From: Collimonas sp. PA-H2
Lineage (GTDB): Bacteria > Pseudomonadota > Gammaproteobacteria > Burkholderiales > Burkholderiaceae_D
Reading direction: 5' to 3'
Assembly: GCF_002564105.1 (NCBI RefSeq)
Contig: NZ_PDBX01000001.1
Location: forward strand, 1,240,001-1,304,000
DNA: 64,000 nucleotides
Positions 19,195 through 28,491 of this stretch are shown here, in pieces. Below the pieces are notes generated by a model. It was not told where the DNA came from and did no database searches. It was given only the letters and a program-made list of their open reading frames with translations. Every line of letters begins with the position of its first letter. The first letter of the stretch is position 1. Position numbers and translations under genes: made by a program.

Positions 19195-20220
19195 ATGAGT
19201 TTTCAGATAACGGTTCAGCCTAGCGGCCGACAATTTACTTGCGACGACGGCGAAACCATCCTCAACGCGGCGATACGCGCCGGCGTCGGCCTGCCTTACG
19301 GCTGCAAGAACGGCGCCTGCAGTTCCTGCAAGGGCAAGCTGCTGGACGGCGAGATCAGCCATGGCGCGCACCAGGAAAAAGCGCTGCCGGTGAAAGAAGA
19401 ACAGCTGGGCTTCGCCCTGTTCTGTTGCGCCACGCCGCATTCCGACGTCACCATCGAGGCGCGCGAAGTCGCCGGCATCGGTGAATTCCCGGTGCGTAAA
19501 ATGCCGACCCGGGTAGCCAAGATCGACAAGGTGGCCGACGACGTAGTCGTGCTGTCGCTGCAACTGCCGGCCAATGAGCGCCTGCAATACCTGGCCGGCC
19601 AATATATCGAATTCATCCTGCGTGATGGCAAGCGCCGCAGCTACAGCATGGCCAACGCCCCCTACAAGGATGAGCATCTGACGCTGCATATCCGTCACAT
19701 GCCGGGCGGTTTGTTTACAGACCAGGTATTCAGCACCCTGAAAGAGCGCGACATCCTGCGCCTGGAAGGCCCGCTAGGCACTTTCTTCCTGCGCGAAGAT
19801 TCGGACAAGCCGATGGTGCTGCTGGCTTCGGGCACCGGCTTCGCGCCGATCAAGGCGCTGGTCGAGCAATGCGCCCACACTGGCTCGCAACGTCCGATCA
19901 CCTTGTACTGGGGCGGCCGCCGGCCGCAAGACTTGTACATGATGGCGCTATGCGAGGAATGGGCGGCGACGCTGCCGAACTTTAAGTTCGTGCCGGTGAT
20001 TTCGAATGCGCTGCCGGAAGACCAGTGGCAGGGCCGTAGCGGCTTCGTGCATCAGGCCGTGATCGACGATCTGCCGGACCTGTCCGCCTACCAGGTGTAT
20101 GCCTGCGGCGCGCCGGTGGTGGTGGAATCGGCGCAGCGCGATTTTGTCGCCCAGTGCAAATTGCCGGCGGATGAATTTTATGCGGATTCGTTTACTTCGG
20201 AAGCAGATCTGGCCGCTTAG
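19195..20220 (+). CDS. NAD(P)H ferredoxin-type reductase (2Fe-2S plus FAD; AscD-like)
   Basis: 341 aa. Residues 1-90 are a plant-type 2Fe-2S ferredoxin domain with Cys37, Cys42 and Cys45 in GCKNGACSSCKGK and Cys77/78 in LFCCATPHSD. Residues 100-200 form the FAD domain (RSYSMANAP) and 205-341 the NAD(P) domain (VLLASGTGFAPIKALVE). Proteins of this layout are annotated in betaproteobacteria as CDP-6-deoxy-glucoseen reductase-like and also serve oxygenases. No partner dehydratase or oxygenase is nearby, so the acceptor is unknown. Confidence 0.85.
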   Translation: MSFQITVQPSGRQFTCDDGETILNAAIRAGVGLPYGCKNGACSSCKGKLLDGEISHGAHQEKALPVKEEQLGFALFCCATPHSDVTIEAREVAGIGEFPVRKMPTRVAKIDKVADDVVVLSLQLPANERLQYLAGQYIEFILRDGKRRSYSMANAPYKDEHLTLHIRHMPGGLFTDQVFSTLKERDILRLEGPLGTFFLREDSDKPMVLLASGTGFAPIKALVEQCAHTGSQRPITLYWGGRRPQDLYMMALCEEWAATLPNFKFVPVISNALPEDQWQGRSGFVHQAVIDDLPDLSAYQVYACGAPVVVESAQRDFVAQCKLPADEFYADSFTSEADLAA

Positions 20221-20243
20221 GCAGGCACGGCCGCGCGGCGCAT

Positions 20244-20801
20244 TTAATTGAGCGTCTCGCCCGTCAGGCGCACATGGCTTTTGAGCGTCACTTCAGGCAT
20301 GACGATCGCTTGCTGCGGTTCGGGCCGCCCTGCGCTTGCCGGCAACGCTTCCGCGCCGGCATGATCGACCGGCTTCTCTCCGCTTGCCACCATCACGCGT
20401 GATGGTGGATGCGGCACCGGCCGCGGTCGTGCTGGTCGTGCTCCAAGATCTGTCCTTGTCTTATCGTGTGCCCGCAATGCGGCGGCGACGGCAGGCTTGT
20501 CCTGCCTTTCGGCGAACGCCTGCTCCCCCGCCGCGAGCTGAGCGCGATCGTTTTCCTCTGCCAGCGCCGGCACATCGCTGTTCTTCTCAACGACCGCCAG
20601 TATTTTCATGGATTTTTCAGGCATGGCGGCAGCAATTTTGCTTGACGTCCACACCCGTCCTCCCTGCCATGCCAGTCCACCCGCCACCAGTACCGTCAAC
20701 AGTATCAACGATAAGCGCGGGCTGGGACGCGTTTGCGACCGCACAAAATCCAGCACCGGGCTGGCGTCCGCAGTCCGCAGCGTCAAGGGGTGATCGCTCA
20801 T
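20244..20801 (-). CDS. Unrecognised single-span membrane protein (second gene of a pair)
   Basis: 185 aa. One hydrophobic segment at about 29-46 (LSLILLTVLVAGGLAW) follows a short basic N-terminus, leaving most of the protein outside the cytoplasm. The exported part is charged and Ala/Pro-rich with no motif I recognise. Its start overlaps the stop of the 361-aa gene by four bases. The topology is like that of PilN/GspL-type inner-membrane assembly proteins, but the resemblance is only in layout. Confidence 0.55.
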   Translation of the reverse strand: MSDHPLTLRTADASPVLDFVRSQTRPSPRLSLILLTVLVAGGLAWQGGRVWTSSKIAAAMPEKSMKILAVVEKNSDVPALAEENDRAQLAAGEQAFAERQDKPAVAAALRAHDKTRTDLGARPARPRPVPHPPSRVMVASGEKPVDHAGAEALPASAGRPEPQQAIVMPEVTLKSHVRLTGETLN

Positions 20802-21883
20802 CGCAACCCCTTTGTCCGCTGGGAAGCCGGCGGCCGCGGCCTGAAATAAATCACGCTGAAGCTGGAACAGTTAAGGGGATGGCGCGATGTCTGCTTGCCC
20901 CATGCGCCATAGCGTCCGGACTGCTCCGCCATGAGATTGTCGGCCGTCCAGTATCCCCACTTGTAGCCCCTGGCGTCGGCTTGATCCACAGCCGGCGCGT
21001 CGGCAACAGCTGGTCCGGCCAGCGCCAGGCCGCGCGCGAAACCATGCAGGCGCTCAAGGCCGCGGCTGCCTGTCAGCCAGGGATGCGCGGGCCCCAGCCA
21101 GCGCACAGGATGCCTCTGCTCCTGCGGATGGCTAGGAGCACTCAAGAACGGCGTCACTGCCAGCAGGGAAACGGTACTCTCGGTTGCCACAGTGGCCCTG
21201 CTTAGCATCGCGGCAGCGGCGACGCTAGCGGCCAATTCAGCATCCGGCGCGACCGCCATGCCGCACACGCCCTGCCACGCCCCCCGCTTTCTGAACAGAC
21301 ATTCGAGAGCCTCCGGTTGCGGCAGGCTCAGGACACAATCGTCTTCCAGCAAGTTCCAGTGCCGCTGCACCGCAGCGGTCAACAATGAGGTGCAAGAAAC
21401 CAGGCGCAATTTGTGCAGCCTGGCCAGCGTCTGCAATCCCTCTATCAGCGCGGTATCGGCTGCCGCCGCCAGCCGGGGCTGGCCGAACGGCGCCGGATCG
21501 ACCACCACCTGGCGCCGCAGATTGGCAACGCCATCCTGCGCATCAAACACTGCATTGGCATACCTTTGCCAGTCCGCTGAGTTGGTCAGCCCGGCCTGCC
21601 ACGGCAGCACCGCGTGCTTCACATAGGGATAGCCCAGCAGCACGGTCAGCTTGTCAGCCCGTTTCAAACGGCCACGCGGCGTGCGCTCGAACAGATCGGC
21701 GACAGCAAACAAAGGATTGGAACGAGTGGCCAGCTCTTGCTTCGGCTCGCCGCTCCAGAGATTGCTGCCCTGCGCCAGGGCCGAGCGGCCGATCCAGGCA
21801 AACTGTGTCCCTTGCAGCAACATCAGGTGATGCATCACCAACGGCCGCGACGACTTCAACGTTTTACTAGGCGGAAATGTCAC
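20798..21883 (-). CDS. Unrecognised protein, possibly PilM/GspL-like (first gene of a pair)
   Basis: 361 aa, no signal peptide. The segment LTVLLGYPYVKHAVLPWQAGL followed by WQRYANAVFD recalls a group of Burkholderiales proteins that look like the cytoplasmic actin-like PilM/GspL half of a pilus or type II assembly platform; this is a recollection, not a domain hit. The downstream, overlapping gene is a single-span membrane protein, as pilN is to pilM. No other pilus genes are adjacent. The C-terminus is basic and Pro-rich. Confidence 0.5.
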   Translation of the reverse strand: MTFPPSKTLKSSRPLVMHHLMLLQGTQFAWIGRSALAQGSNLWSGEPKQELATRSNPLFAVADLFERTPRGRLKRADKLTVLLGYPYVKHAVLPWQAGLTNSADWQRYANAVFDAQDGVANLRRQVVVDPAPFGQPRLAAAADTALIEGLQTLARLHKLRLVSCTSLLTAAVQRHWNLLEDDCVLSLPQPEALECLFRKRGAWQGVCGMAVAPDAELAASVAAAAMLSRATVATESTVSLLAVTPFLSAPSHPQEQRHPVRWLGPAHPWLTGSRGLERLHGFARGLALAGPAVADAPAVDQADARGYKWGYWTADNLMAEQSGRYGAWGKQTSRHPLNCSSFSVIYFRPRPPASQRTKGLR

Positions 21884-22097
21884 ATCGCACCTCCTCGCGA
21901 ATGGTCAGAGCGGCGGCGTTGCACCATAACTTCCAGCATCGAGCGGCGCCATGATCAAAGTCATAATAATGCAAGATATCAGATTTGATTGCTTTTAAGA
22001 ACTATTTTGACAATCCTGCGATCCAGCACGGACTCGCGTCGAGGGGAAACTTCAAGACATGCGTCCGGATGAGCTGCAACAAGTCCGTAAATTTTTT
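21884..22097. other. Intergenic region before the aminotransferase leader
   Basis: About 210 bp between the divergent 361-aa gene and the promoter at 22098. AT-rich patches are present, but I see no gene, repeat or RNA in it. Confidence 0.4.
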
Positions 22098-22126
22098 TTG
22101 ACGCACCACACAAAAAGTCCTAATAT
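22098..22126 (+). promoter_or_regulatory. Sigma-70 promoter of the aminotransferase leader
   Basis: TTGACG at 22098-22103 and TAATAT at 22121-22126 are separated by exactly 17 bp. The predicted first base is around 22133, directly at the ATG of the short leader ORF. Confidence 0.7.
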
Positions 22127-22133
22127 TTGCGTC

Positions 22134-22202
22134 ATGAACATGATCCAGACCTTGTTGCGACGCCATATTTCATTACCTTTGCCAGGTAAGCCGTGCGCGT
22201 GA
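22134..22202 (+). CDS. Putative 22-residue leader peptide, near-leaderless
   Basis: ATG at 22134 opens 22 codons to TGA at 22200-22202. The peptide begins MNMIQTLLRRHI and includes adjacent Leu-Leu and Arg-Arg codons (TTG TTG CGA CGC). There is no ribosome site because the predicted transcript starts at or one base before the ATG. A small hairpin (TTACCT/AGGTAA, 22173-22189) lies within it and an intrinsic terminator follows 20 bp later, before a biosynthetic-type aminotransferase gene. This looks like a transcription-attenuation leader, but translation is not shown by sequence. Confidence 0.4.
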   Translation: MNMIQTLLRRHISLPLPGKPCA

Positions 22203-22221
22203 ACGCTGTCTGATCACGAAG

Positions 22222-22249
22222 CCACAGGCGATGCCTGTGGTTTTTTTTT
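22222..22249 (+). terminator. Intrinsic terminator inside the aminotransferase leader (candidate attenuator)
   Basis: CCACAGGC (22222-22229) pairs perfectly with GCCTGTGG (22233-22240) and is followed by nine T residues. It lies 22 bp upstream of the aminotransferase ATG, and no plus-strand gene precedes it other than the 22-codon ORF. Confidence 0.8.
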
Positions 22250-22271
22250 GCCCTTTTTAGGAGTCTATCGA

Positions 22272-23498
22272 ATGGAACAGCGGGAAATGCGGGAATTCAA
22301 CCAGTATCCAGTCAATGACCTGATGTACATCACCAATCGCCCGCCGCTGGTGTTTACCGAAGGCGACGGCATGTGGATGACGGATCACACCGGCAAGCGC
22401 TACCTGGATTATCTGCAGGGCTGGGCAGTCAATGCACTGGGCCATTCCCCGCAATGCATCCAAGACGCTTTGGTCGCGCAATCGAAGAAGATTCTCAATC
22501 CTTCGCCCGCTTTCTACAATGCGCCATCGATAGAACTGGCCAATCTGCTGACCGCCAACTCCTGCTTCGACCGCGTGTTTTTCACCAACAGCGGCGCCGA
22601 AGCCAACGAAGGCGCGATCAAGCTGGCGCGCAAATGGGGCAAGAAAAATCCCAACCAGGCTGGCCACAACCGCTTTGAAATCATCACTTTCAACCACAGC
22701 TTCCACGGTCGCACCCTGGCCACCATGTCGGCCAGCGGCAAGCCGGGCTGGGATACGATTTTCGCGCCGCAGGTGCCGGGCTTCCCGAAAGCGGAACTGA
22801 ACGACCTGGCCAGCGTCGAACAGCTGATCAACGACAAGACGGTCGCTGTCATGCTGGAACCGGTGCAAGGCGAAAGCGGCGTGATCCCGGCGACCCGCGA
22901 ATTCATGCAAGGCTTGCGCGAACTGACCAAGCAGCGCGGCATCCTGCTGATCGTCGACGAGGTGCAATCGGGCATGGGCCGCACCGGCGAATTGTTTGCC
23001 TATCAGTTGTCGGGCATCGAGCCGGACATCATGACGCTCGGCAAAGGCATCGGCGGCGGCGTACCGCTGGCGGCGCTGCTGGCGCGTGAAGAGATCGCCG
23101 TGTTTGAAGCCGGCGACCAAGGCGGAACCTACAACGGCAATCCACTGATGACGGCAGTCGGCGTCGCTGTGCTGAAAACCTTGCTGGCGCCGGGCTTCCT
23201 GCAGTCGGTGAAGGACAAGGGCGCTTACCTGAGCGCCGAGTTGCTGAAACTGACCGAGAAGCACGGGCTCGAAGGCGAACGCGGCGAAGGCTTGCTGCGG
23301 GCTTTGAAACTGGGTAGCGACATCGGTCCGCAGATCGTCGATATCGCGCGCGACCTGAATCCGGTCGGCTTGCTGCTGAACTCGCCTCGGCCTAACCTGC
23401 TGCGTTTCATGCCGGCGCTGAACGTGACGATTGCTGAAATCGACCAGATGATTGCCATGCTGTCGGACGTGATCAGCCAGCTGAAGAAGCAAAACTGA
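22272..23498 (+). CDS. Class III PLP aminotransferase, acetylornithine aminotransferase family
   Basis: 408 aa from the ATG at 22272, which has an AGGAG site. The fold is complete: [19 protein letters not shown] (substrate and PLP phosphate contacts), [32 protein letters not shown], and the PLP lysine Lys258 in [11 protein letters not shown]. The group includes ArgD and related omega-amino-acid transaminases. Acetylornithine aminotransferase is the simplest reading, but paralogues with other substrates look alike. The leader in front of it contains a terminator and an ORF with adjacent Arg codons, which would fit control in arginine metabolism. Confidence 0.88.
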   Translation: MEQREMREFNQYPVNDLMYITNRPPLVFTEGDGMWMTDHTGKRYLDYLQGWAVNALGHSPQCIQDALVAQSKKILNPSPAFYNAPSIELANLLTANSCFDRVFFTNSGAEANEGAIKLARKWGKKNPNQAGHNRFEIITFNHSFHGRTLATMSASGKPGWDTIFAPQVPGFPKAELNDLASVEQLINDKTVAVMLEPVQGESGVIPATREFMQGLRELTKQRGILLIVDEVQSGMGRTGELFAYQLSGIEPDIMTLGKGIGGGVPLAALLAREEIAVFEAGDQGGTYNGNPLMTAVGVAVLKTLLAPGFLQSVKDKGAYLSAELLKLTEKHGLEGERGEGLLRALKLGSDIGPQIVDIARDLNPVGLLLNSPRPNLLRFMPALNVTIAEIDQMIAMLSDVISQLKKQN

Positions 23499-23515
23499 AT
23501 AAGGGTGCATGTTTG

Positions 23516-23998
23516 ATGACGATCAGAAATTTCTTTATCTGCTGCCTGGCCTTGTTGCTGGCAGCCTGCGGCGGCACCGGCTCGGTCCGCCCCGGCTCCG
23601 ACGACAACACGCCGATCAGCGATAAGGGCAACGATATCGTCATCTACTCGCTCGGCCTGATCGATACCAACTACCGCTTCGGCGGCAAGAATCCGGAAGC
23701 CGGGCTCGATTGCAGCGGCATGGTCAGTTATGTCTACCGCCAGGCGGCCGGCCTCAAGGTCAACGGCAGCGCGGCCGACATTGCGCGCCAGGGCCGCTCT
23801 ATCAGCAAGGCCGAGCTGCGGCCGGGCGACCTGGTGTTCTTCAATACCATGCACCGCGCGTTTTCGCATGTCGGCATCTATATCGGCGACGGCCGCTTCA
23901 TCAATGCGCCGTCGACCAACGGCAAGGTACGCATAGACCGTCTCGACAACAGCTATTACGCGGCACGCTTTGAAGCTGTCCGCAGATATTTCGACTGA
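23516..23998 (+). CDS. NlpC/P60 (C40) lipoprotein, cell-wall peptidase
   Basis: 160 aa. The lipoprotein signal ends at the lipobox LLAAC (Cys18). The NlpC/P60 domain follows with nucleophile Cys66 in LDCSGMVSYVYRQ, the LRPGDLVFF motif and His118 in SHVGIYIGDGRFI. The family cleaves gamma-D-Glu-to-diamino-acid bonds in peptidoglycan. It is 17 bp downstream of the aminotransferase stop and may be co-transcribed. A TTG three bases upstream could also serve as start. Confidence 0.88.
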   Translation: MTIRNFFICCLALLLAACGGTGSVRPGSDDNTPISDKGNDIVIYSLGLIDTNYRFGGKNPEAGLDCSGMVSYVYRQAAGLKVNGSAADIARQGRSISKAELRPGDLVFFNTMHRAFSHVGIYIGDGRFINAPSTNGKVRIDRLDNSYYAARFEAVRRYFD

Positions 23999-24013
23999 TT
24001 GACTTCCAACAAT

Positions 24014-24053
24014 AAAAACGCCGCTCCGATGCAAACCGGAGCGGCGTTTTTTT
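24014..24053. terminator. Bidirectional terminator between the C40 lipoprotein and lpdA
   Basis: ACGCCGCTCCG (24018-24028) pairs with CGGAGCGGCGT (24037-24047), with an A-run before and a T-run after. The flanking genes converge on it. Confidence 0.85.
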
Positions 24054-24152
24054 GTAGGGTGGGCACTCCGTGCCCACGCGGAAGCTGAGTCGACTTGAAT
24101 CCCATATGCAATCCGGCGGCAATCCGGCGTGGGCACGGAGTGCCCACCCTAC
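24054..24152. repeat. Palindromic GTAGGGTGGGC element, copy A
   Basis: 99 bp bounded by perfect 26-bp inverted repeats that start GTAGGGTGGGCACTCC and end GGAGTGCCCACCCTAC. Each arm contains its own GGGCAC/GTGCCC hairpin. The right end lies four bases from the lpdA stop codon. Confidence 0.85.
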
Positions 24153-24156
24153 CTGC

Positions 24157-26253
24157 TTATTTTTTCTTTGGAATGAACAGGTCGGTAATCGTACCCAGGC
24201 CCATTTCAGCCGCGAACATCGGCGTTTCCGACAGGGTCGGATGAGCATGGATGGTCAGCGCCAGGTCTTCCAGGTCGGCGCCCATTTCCATCGCCAGCAC
24301 GGTTTCCGCCAGCAGCTCGCCCGCATTCACGCCGACAATGCCGGCGCCGATGATACGCTTGGTGGTTGGATCCCACAGCAGCTTGGTCATGCCGTCGTCG
24401 CGTCCCATCGCCAGCGCGCGGCCGCTTGCGGCCCACGGGAAATTGGCTTTTTCAAACGGGATTCCCTTGGCCTTGGCTTCGGTTTCGGTCAGGCCCATCC
24501 AGGCGATTTCCGGATCGGTGTAAGCCACCGAAGGAATCGTCATGGCATCGAATTCAACCTTGTGGCCGGCGATGACTTCCGCCGCCACCTTGGCTTCGTT
24601 GGTGGCCTTGTGCGCCAGCATCGGATCGCCGCAGATGTCGCCGATGGCGAAGATGTGGGCGACGTTGGTGCGCTGCTGCTTGTTGGCCGGGATGAAGCCG
24701 CGCTCGTTGACGATGACGCCAGCCTTTTCTGCCGCGATTTCCTTACCGTTAGGACGACGGCCCACGGCCACCAGCACCATATCGTAGAGTTGTGGTTCCG
24801 GTGCTGCCGGCGAACTGCTGTCGGCGCCTTCAAAGGTTGCGCGCAAGCCTTCTTTCAAGGCTTCCAGCTTGGTGACCTTGGTCTTCAGGTAGATCGCTTC
24901 GTAGCGCTTCTCGATGCGTTTCTGCAGCGGCTTGACAACATCGCGGTCGGCTGCGGGAATCAGGCCGTCGGCGAATTCGACCACGGTGACCTTGGAACCT
25001 AGCGCGTCATACACGCAAGCCATTTCGAGGCCGATGATGCCGCCGCCGATGACCAGCAGCTTCTTTGGAATCTGGCGCAGCTCAAGCGCGCCGGTGGAAT
25101 CGATCAGGCGCGGATCGTCGTAAGGGAAACCAGGGATTTTGGCGACCGAAGAACCGGCGGCAATGATTGCATTCTTGAAGCCGACCACCTTTGGACCATC
25201 CGCGGTTGCCACGGTGATCGTATTGGCCGAGCTGAATTCGCCCTTGCCGGTCAACACCTGCACTTTGCGCGCCTTCGCCAGCCCGCTTAAACCGCCGGTC
25301 AGCTTCTTGATGACGCTTTCCTTCCAGCCGCGCAGCGCATCGATATCGATTTCCGGCGCCGACATCTTGACGCCGAAATGCGCCATTTCTTCCGCTTCGG
25401 TGATCACCTTGGCAGCATGCAGCAAGGCTTTGGACGGGATACAGCCGACATTCAGGCAAACCCCGCCGAGGCTGGGATAGCGCTCGATCATGACCACGCT
25501 CTGGCCCAGGTCAGCGGCGCGGAAAGCTGCGGTATAGCCGCCCGGACCGGCGCCCAGCACCACGGTATCGCACTCGACATCGACCTTGCCGCCGAAACTG
25601 ACGGCAGCCGGCGCGGCAACGGCAGGCGCTGCCACCGGCGCAGGCGCAGCTGCGGTAGAGGCAGCAGCGGCAGCGCTGGTGGTTTCCAGCAGCACCACCA
25701 CGGAACCTTCGCTGACCTTGTCGCCGACCTTGACCCTGACTTCCTTGATAACGCCGGCCTGGCTGGATGGAATTTCCATGCTGGCCTTGTCGGATTCGAC
25801 CGTGATCAGCGACTGGTCGACCTTGACCGTATCGCCCACCTTGACCATCAATTCGATGACATCGACTTCCTTGACGTCGCCGATATCCGGCACCTTGATT
25901 TCAATCGTGCTGGCGACGCCGGCAGCAGGAGCTGCGGATGCTGCAGCCGCTGCAGGAGCAGCCGCCTGCGCGGCAGGCGCGGGCGCGGCAGCAACGGCTG
26001 GCGCCGCAGCGGCGCCAGCGGCTTCCAGCACCAGGACCAGCGAACCTTCGCTGACCTTGTCGCCAACCTTGACCTTGATTTCCTTGATGACGCCAGCCTG
26101 GTTCGATGGAATTTCCATGCTGGCCTTGTCGGACTCGACGGTGATCAGCGACTGATCGACCTTGACGGTGTCGCCGACCTTGACCATCAGTTCGATAACT
26201 TCAACTTCCTTGACGTCGCCGATATCCGGGACCTTGACTTCAACCATGCTCAT
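24157..26253 (-). CDS. lpdA: Dihydrolipoyl dehydrogenase (E3) with two N-terminal lipoyl domains
   Basis: 698 aa. Two lipoyl domains lie at about 1-80 and 115-195, each with the lipoylation motif [11 protein letters not shown], joined by Ala/Pro-rich linkers. Residues 225-698 are a complete flavoprotein: FAD motif [20 protein letters not shown], redox disulfide [13 protein letters not shown], second Rossmann [15 protein letters not shown], and the active-site His-Pro in IHAHPTLSE. It reoxidises dihydrolipoamide for pyruvate dehydrogenase. One lipoyl domain on E3 is common in betaproteobacteria; two is unusual, and the E2 here has only one. Last gene of the PDH cluster. Confidence 0.95.
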   Translation of the reverse strand: MSMVEVKVPDIGDVKEVEVIELMVKVGDTVKVDQSLITVESDKASMEIPSNQAGVIKEIKVKVGDKVSEGSLVLVLEAAGAAAAPAVAAAPAPAAQAAAPAAAAASAAPAAGVASTIEIKVPDIGDVKEVDVIELMVKVGDTVKVDQSLITVESDKASMEIPSSQAGVIKEVRVKVGDKVSEGSVVVLLETTSAAAAASTAAAPAPVAAPAVAAPAAVSFGGKVDVECDTVVLGAGPGGYTAAFRAADLGQSVVMIERYPSLGGVCLNVGCIPSKALLHAAKVITEAEEMAHFGVKMSAPEIDIDALRGWKESVIKKLTGGLSGLAKARKVQVLTGKGEFSSANTITVATADGPKVVGFKNAIIAAGSSVAKIPGFPYDDPRLIDSTGALELRQIPKKLLVIGGGIIGLEMACVYDALGSKVTVVEFADGLIPAADRDVVKPLQKRIEKRYEAIYLKTKVTKLEALKEGLRATFEGADSSSPAAPEPQLYDMVLVAVGRRPNGKEIAAEKAGVIVNERGFIPANKQQRTNVAHIFAIGDICGDPMLAHKATNEAKVAAEVIAGHKVEFDAMTIPSVAYTDPEIAWMGLTETEAKAKGIPFEKANFPWAASGRALAMGRDDGMTKLLWDPTTKRIIGAGIVGVNAGELLAETVLAMEMGADLEDLALTIHAHPTLSETPMFAAEMGLGTITDLFIPKKK

Positions 26254-26329
26254 AGCGTTTGCTCCATGCTCTCTTCCTGCGGGAAGAAGAAGTGTGTGTG
26301 ATGTGTAGTGGCGATGCCTTGTGCGCCGC

Positions 26330-26899
26330 TCAGGATTTCATTTCAAAACTGTGGATACGCAGCGGTGTGGCAGAACTTTTATCGAATTCGACGCCGGCAT
26401 GAATACCGATCTCGGCAATCCGCTGGGCGCTGATATCCTGGTCGTAGACCGCATACATCGCCCCCAGGGCGAAATTGCGGCCGCTGCCTATGCCCCAGAA
26501 ACGGTCGAAACTGAATACCTCGCGATACGAATACACCCCGAAGATGCCGTAAGGATTGGCGATCAGCGCGGTGATCTGCGACGACTCGTACGGGTCATCC
26601 TCGTCTTCCTTGGTGTTCAGGAAATACTGGTCCTTGAGGATGCCGTGCACCTTGGAAAAGGTTTCGAACACGTCTTCGCGGTTAGTCAGCTTGCAGTCTT
26701 CGCCCATGCCGGTCAGCAGCTTGCGCATCACCGGGAAATGGGCGGCGGTGCCGGCCAGGGTGATATACGATTCACCGACCTGGAAGATCTTGTTGTTGAC
26801 CTCGTAGGCATGCGACAAGCGGGTATCGCCGAATGTCACCAGCGAATCCGAGGCAATCGCGATCTGCCCATTTTTTTTGACGACAACACAGGTAGTCAT
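26330..26899 (-). CDS. HslV-like Ntn-hydrolase (proteasome-subunit fold) inside the PDH cluster
   Basis: 189 aa from the second of two adjacent ATGs (26899), which has a GGAG site at better distance. After Met removal the protein would begin [18 protein letters not shown], the pattern of an N-terminal threonine nucleophile followed by the proteasome/HslV beta strands. [17 protein letters not shown] and [15 protein letters not shown] also fit this fold. It is not HslV itself: no hslU is adjacent and the sequence differs. Relatives are often misannotated. The role is unknown; position between aceF and lpdA suggests a link to the complex or simple co-transcription. Confidence 0.65.
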   Translation of the reverse strand: MTTCVVVKKNGQIAIASDSLVTFGDTRLSHAYEVNNKIFQVGESYITLAGTAAHFPVMRKLLTGMGEDCKLTNREDVFETFSKVHGILKDQYFLNTKEDEDDPYESSQITALIANPYGIFGVYSYREVFSFDRFWGIGSGRNFALGAMYAVYDQDISAQRIAEIGIHAGVEFDKSSATPLRIHSFEMKS

Positions 26900-26930
26900 C
26901 ATTGCTCTCCATCTGTATGCCAATTGACCG

Positions 26931-27006
26931 GTAGGGTGGGCACTCCGTGCCCACCCGGATGTGCGTGTTTCGGCTGCAGGGCGTGGGCACGGAGTGCCCA
27001 CCCTAC
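26931..27006. repeat. Palindromic GTAGGGTGGGC element, copy B
   Basis: 76 bp, same terminal inverted repeats as copy A with a shorter centre. It fills the gap between the HslV-like gene and aceF; its right end is one base from the aceF stop codon. Confidence 0.85.
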
Positions 27007-27007
27007 A

Positions 27008-28324
27008 TTACAACAATGTCTTGCGCATATCGGCCAGGACATCGGCCAGGTAGACGCTGAAACGCGCACCCATGGCGCCATCGACCACGCGGTGGTCGTA
27101 GGACAGGGAAGTCGGCATCATCAGGCGCGGCACAAACTGCTTGCCGTCCCAGACCGGCTTCATCGAGGCTTTCGACAAACCCAGGATCGCAACTTCAGGC
27201 GCATTGATGATAGGCGTGAAAGCCGTACCGCCGATGCCGCCCAGCGACGAAATCGTGAATGTCGCGCCTTGCATGTCGGCCGGCTTCAGCTTGCCGTCGC
27301 GGGCCTGGGCTGACAACTCGCCCATTTCCTGAGCGATCTGGCCGATGCCCTTTTTGTCGGCATCCTTGATCACCGGAACCACCAGGCCGTTCGGCGTATC
27401 GGCGGCAAAACCGATGTTGTAGTACTGCTTGAGGATCAGATTTTCACCCTTGCCGTCGAGCGAGGCATTGAATGCCGGGAATTTCTTCAGCGCCGCGACG
27501 CTGGCCTTGATCACGAACGCCAGCATGGTCAGCTTGACCGGCGATTTGGCCTTGGCGTAGCTGTCGTTGGCTTGCTTGCGGAATTCTTCCAGCTCGGTGA
27601 TATCGGCTTCGTCGAACTGCGTGACGTGCGGGATCATGACCCAGTTGCGATGCAGGTTGGGGCCGCTGAGCTTCTTGATGCGCGACAAAGGCAGCAACTC
27701 GGTCGGACCTTGCTTGCTGAAGTCCAGCGATGGCCATGCCAGCAGATCGAGGCCGACGCCGCTGCCGCCCTTGCTTGCGGCTGCCGCACCGTTGGTGCTG
27801 GCGCTACCTGCAATCACACCCTTGACGTAGTTCTGCACATCTTCGTGGGTGATGCGGGCCTTGATGCCGGTGCCGGCGACTTTACTCAGGTCCACGCCCA
27901 GCTCGCGCGCAAACTTGCGTACCGATGGCGATGCATGCGGGATGCTGCCGCCGGCTGGGGCTGCTGCTACCGGTGCAGGAGCCGCAGGCGCCGGTGCGCT
28001 TGCTGCTGGCGCAGGAGCCGGAGCAGCTGCTGCCGGCGCTGCAGCTGGTGCGGCGGCAGGAGCGCTAGCCGGCGCTGCAGCTGCAGCATCGGCTTCCAGC
28101 ACCAGCACCAAAGTGCCTTCCTTGACCTTGTCGCCCAGCTTGACTTTCAATTCCTTGATCACGCCCGCATGGCTGGACGGGATCTCCATGCTGGCCTTGT
28201 CGGATTCGACCGTGATCAGCGACTGATCAACCTTGACCGTGTCGCCGACTTTGACCATCAATTCAATGACTTCAACTTCACTGACGTCGCCGATATCCGG
28301 GACTTTGACTTCCACCATACTCAT
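27008..28324 (-). CDS. aceF: Pyruvate dehydrogenase E2, dihydrolipoyllysine acetyltransferase
   Basis: 438 aa. One lipoyl domain (1-80, motif [11 protein letters not shown]), a long Ala/Pro linker, a peripheral-subunit-binding domain ([19 protein letters not shown]) and the catalytic domain with [13 protein letters not shown] near the end. E2 moves the acetyl group from lipoyl to CoA and forms the core of the complex. Betaproteobacterial E2 proteins often carry two or more lipoyl domains; here there is one, with two on the E3. aceE is upstream on the same strand. Confidence 0.95.
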   Translation of the reverse strand: MSMVEVKVPDIGDVSEVEVIELMVKVGDTVKVDQSLITVESDKASMEIPSSHAGVIKELKVKLGDKVKEGTLVLVLEADAAAAAPASAPAAAPAAAPAAAAPAPAPAASAPAPAAPAPVAAAPAGGSIPHASPSVRKFARELGVDLSKVAGTGIKARITHEDVQNYVKGVIAGSASTNGAAAASKGGSGVGLDLLAWPSLDFSKQGPTELLPLSRIKKLSGPNLHRNWVMIPHVTQFDEADITELEEFRKQANDSYAKAKSPVKLTMLAFVIKASVAALKKFPAFNASLDGKGENLILKQYYNIGFAADTPNGLVVPVIKDADKKGIGQIAQEMGELSAQARDGKLKPADMQGATFTISSLGGIGGTAFTPIINAPEVAILGLSKASMKPVWDGKQFVPRLMMPTSLSYDHRVVDGAMGARFSVYLADVLADMRKTLL

Positions 28325-28395
28325 CGCTTAGCTCCATTCATTCTGCCTGCTGTGAAGTACTACCCCATACTTCACATTCGTGGAAATTTGTGTTC

Positions 28396-28479
28396 GTAGG
28401 GTGGGCACACCGTGCCCACGCGGACGTCGCGGGACATCAATATCCACGGCACTGCGTGGGCACGGAGTGCCCACCCTAC
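28396..28479. repeat. Palindromic GTAGGGTGGGC element, copy C
   Basis: 84 bp, same family as copies A and B, with one mismatch in the left arm (GGGCACACC). It lies between aceE and aceF, 12 bp past the aceE stop. Confidence 0.85.
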
Positions 28480-28491
28480 TATCCTATACGG

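Noticed and set aside
22257..23510. 417-codon minus-strand ORF opposite the aminotransferase
   Set aside because: Antisense shadow; the plus strand has all class III aminotransferase motifs.
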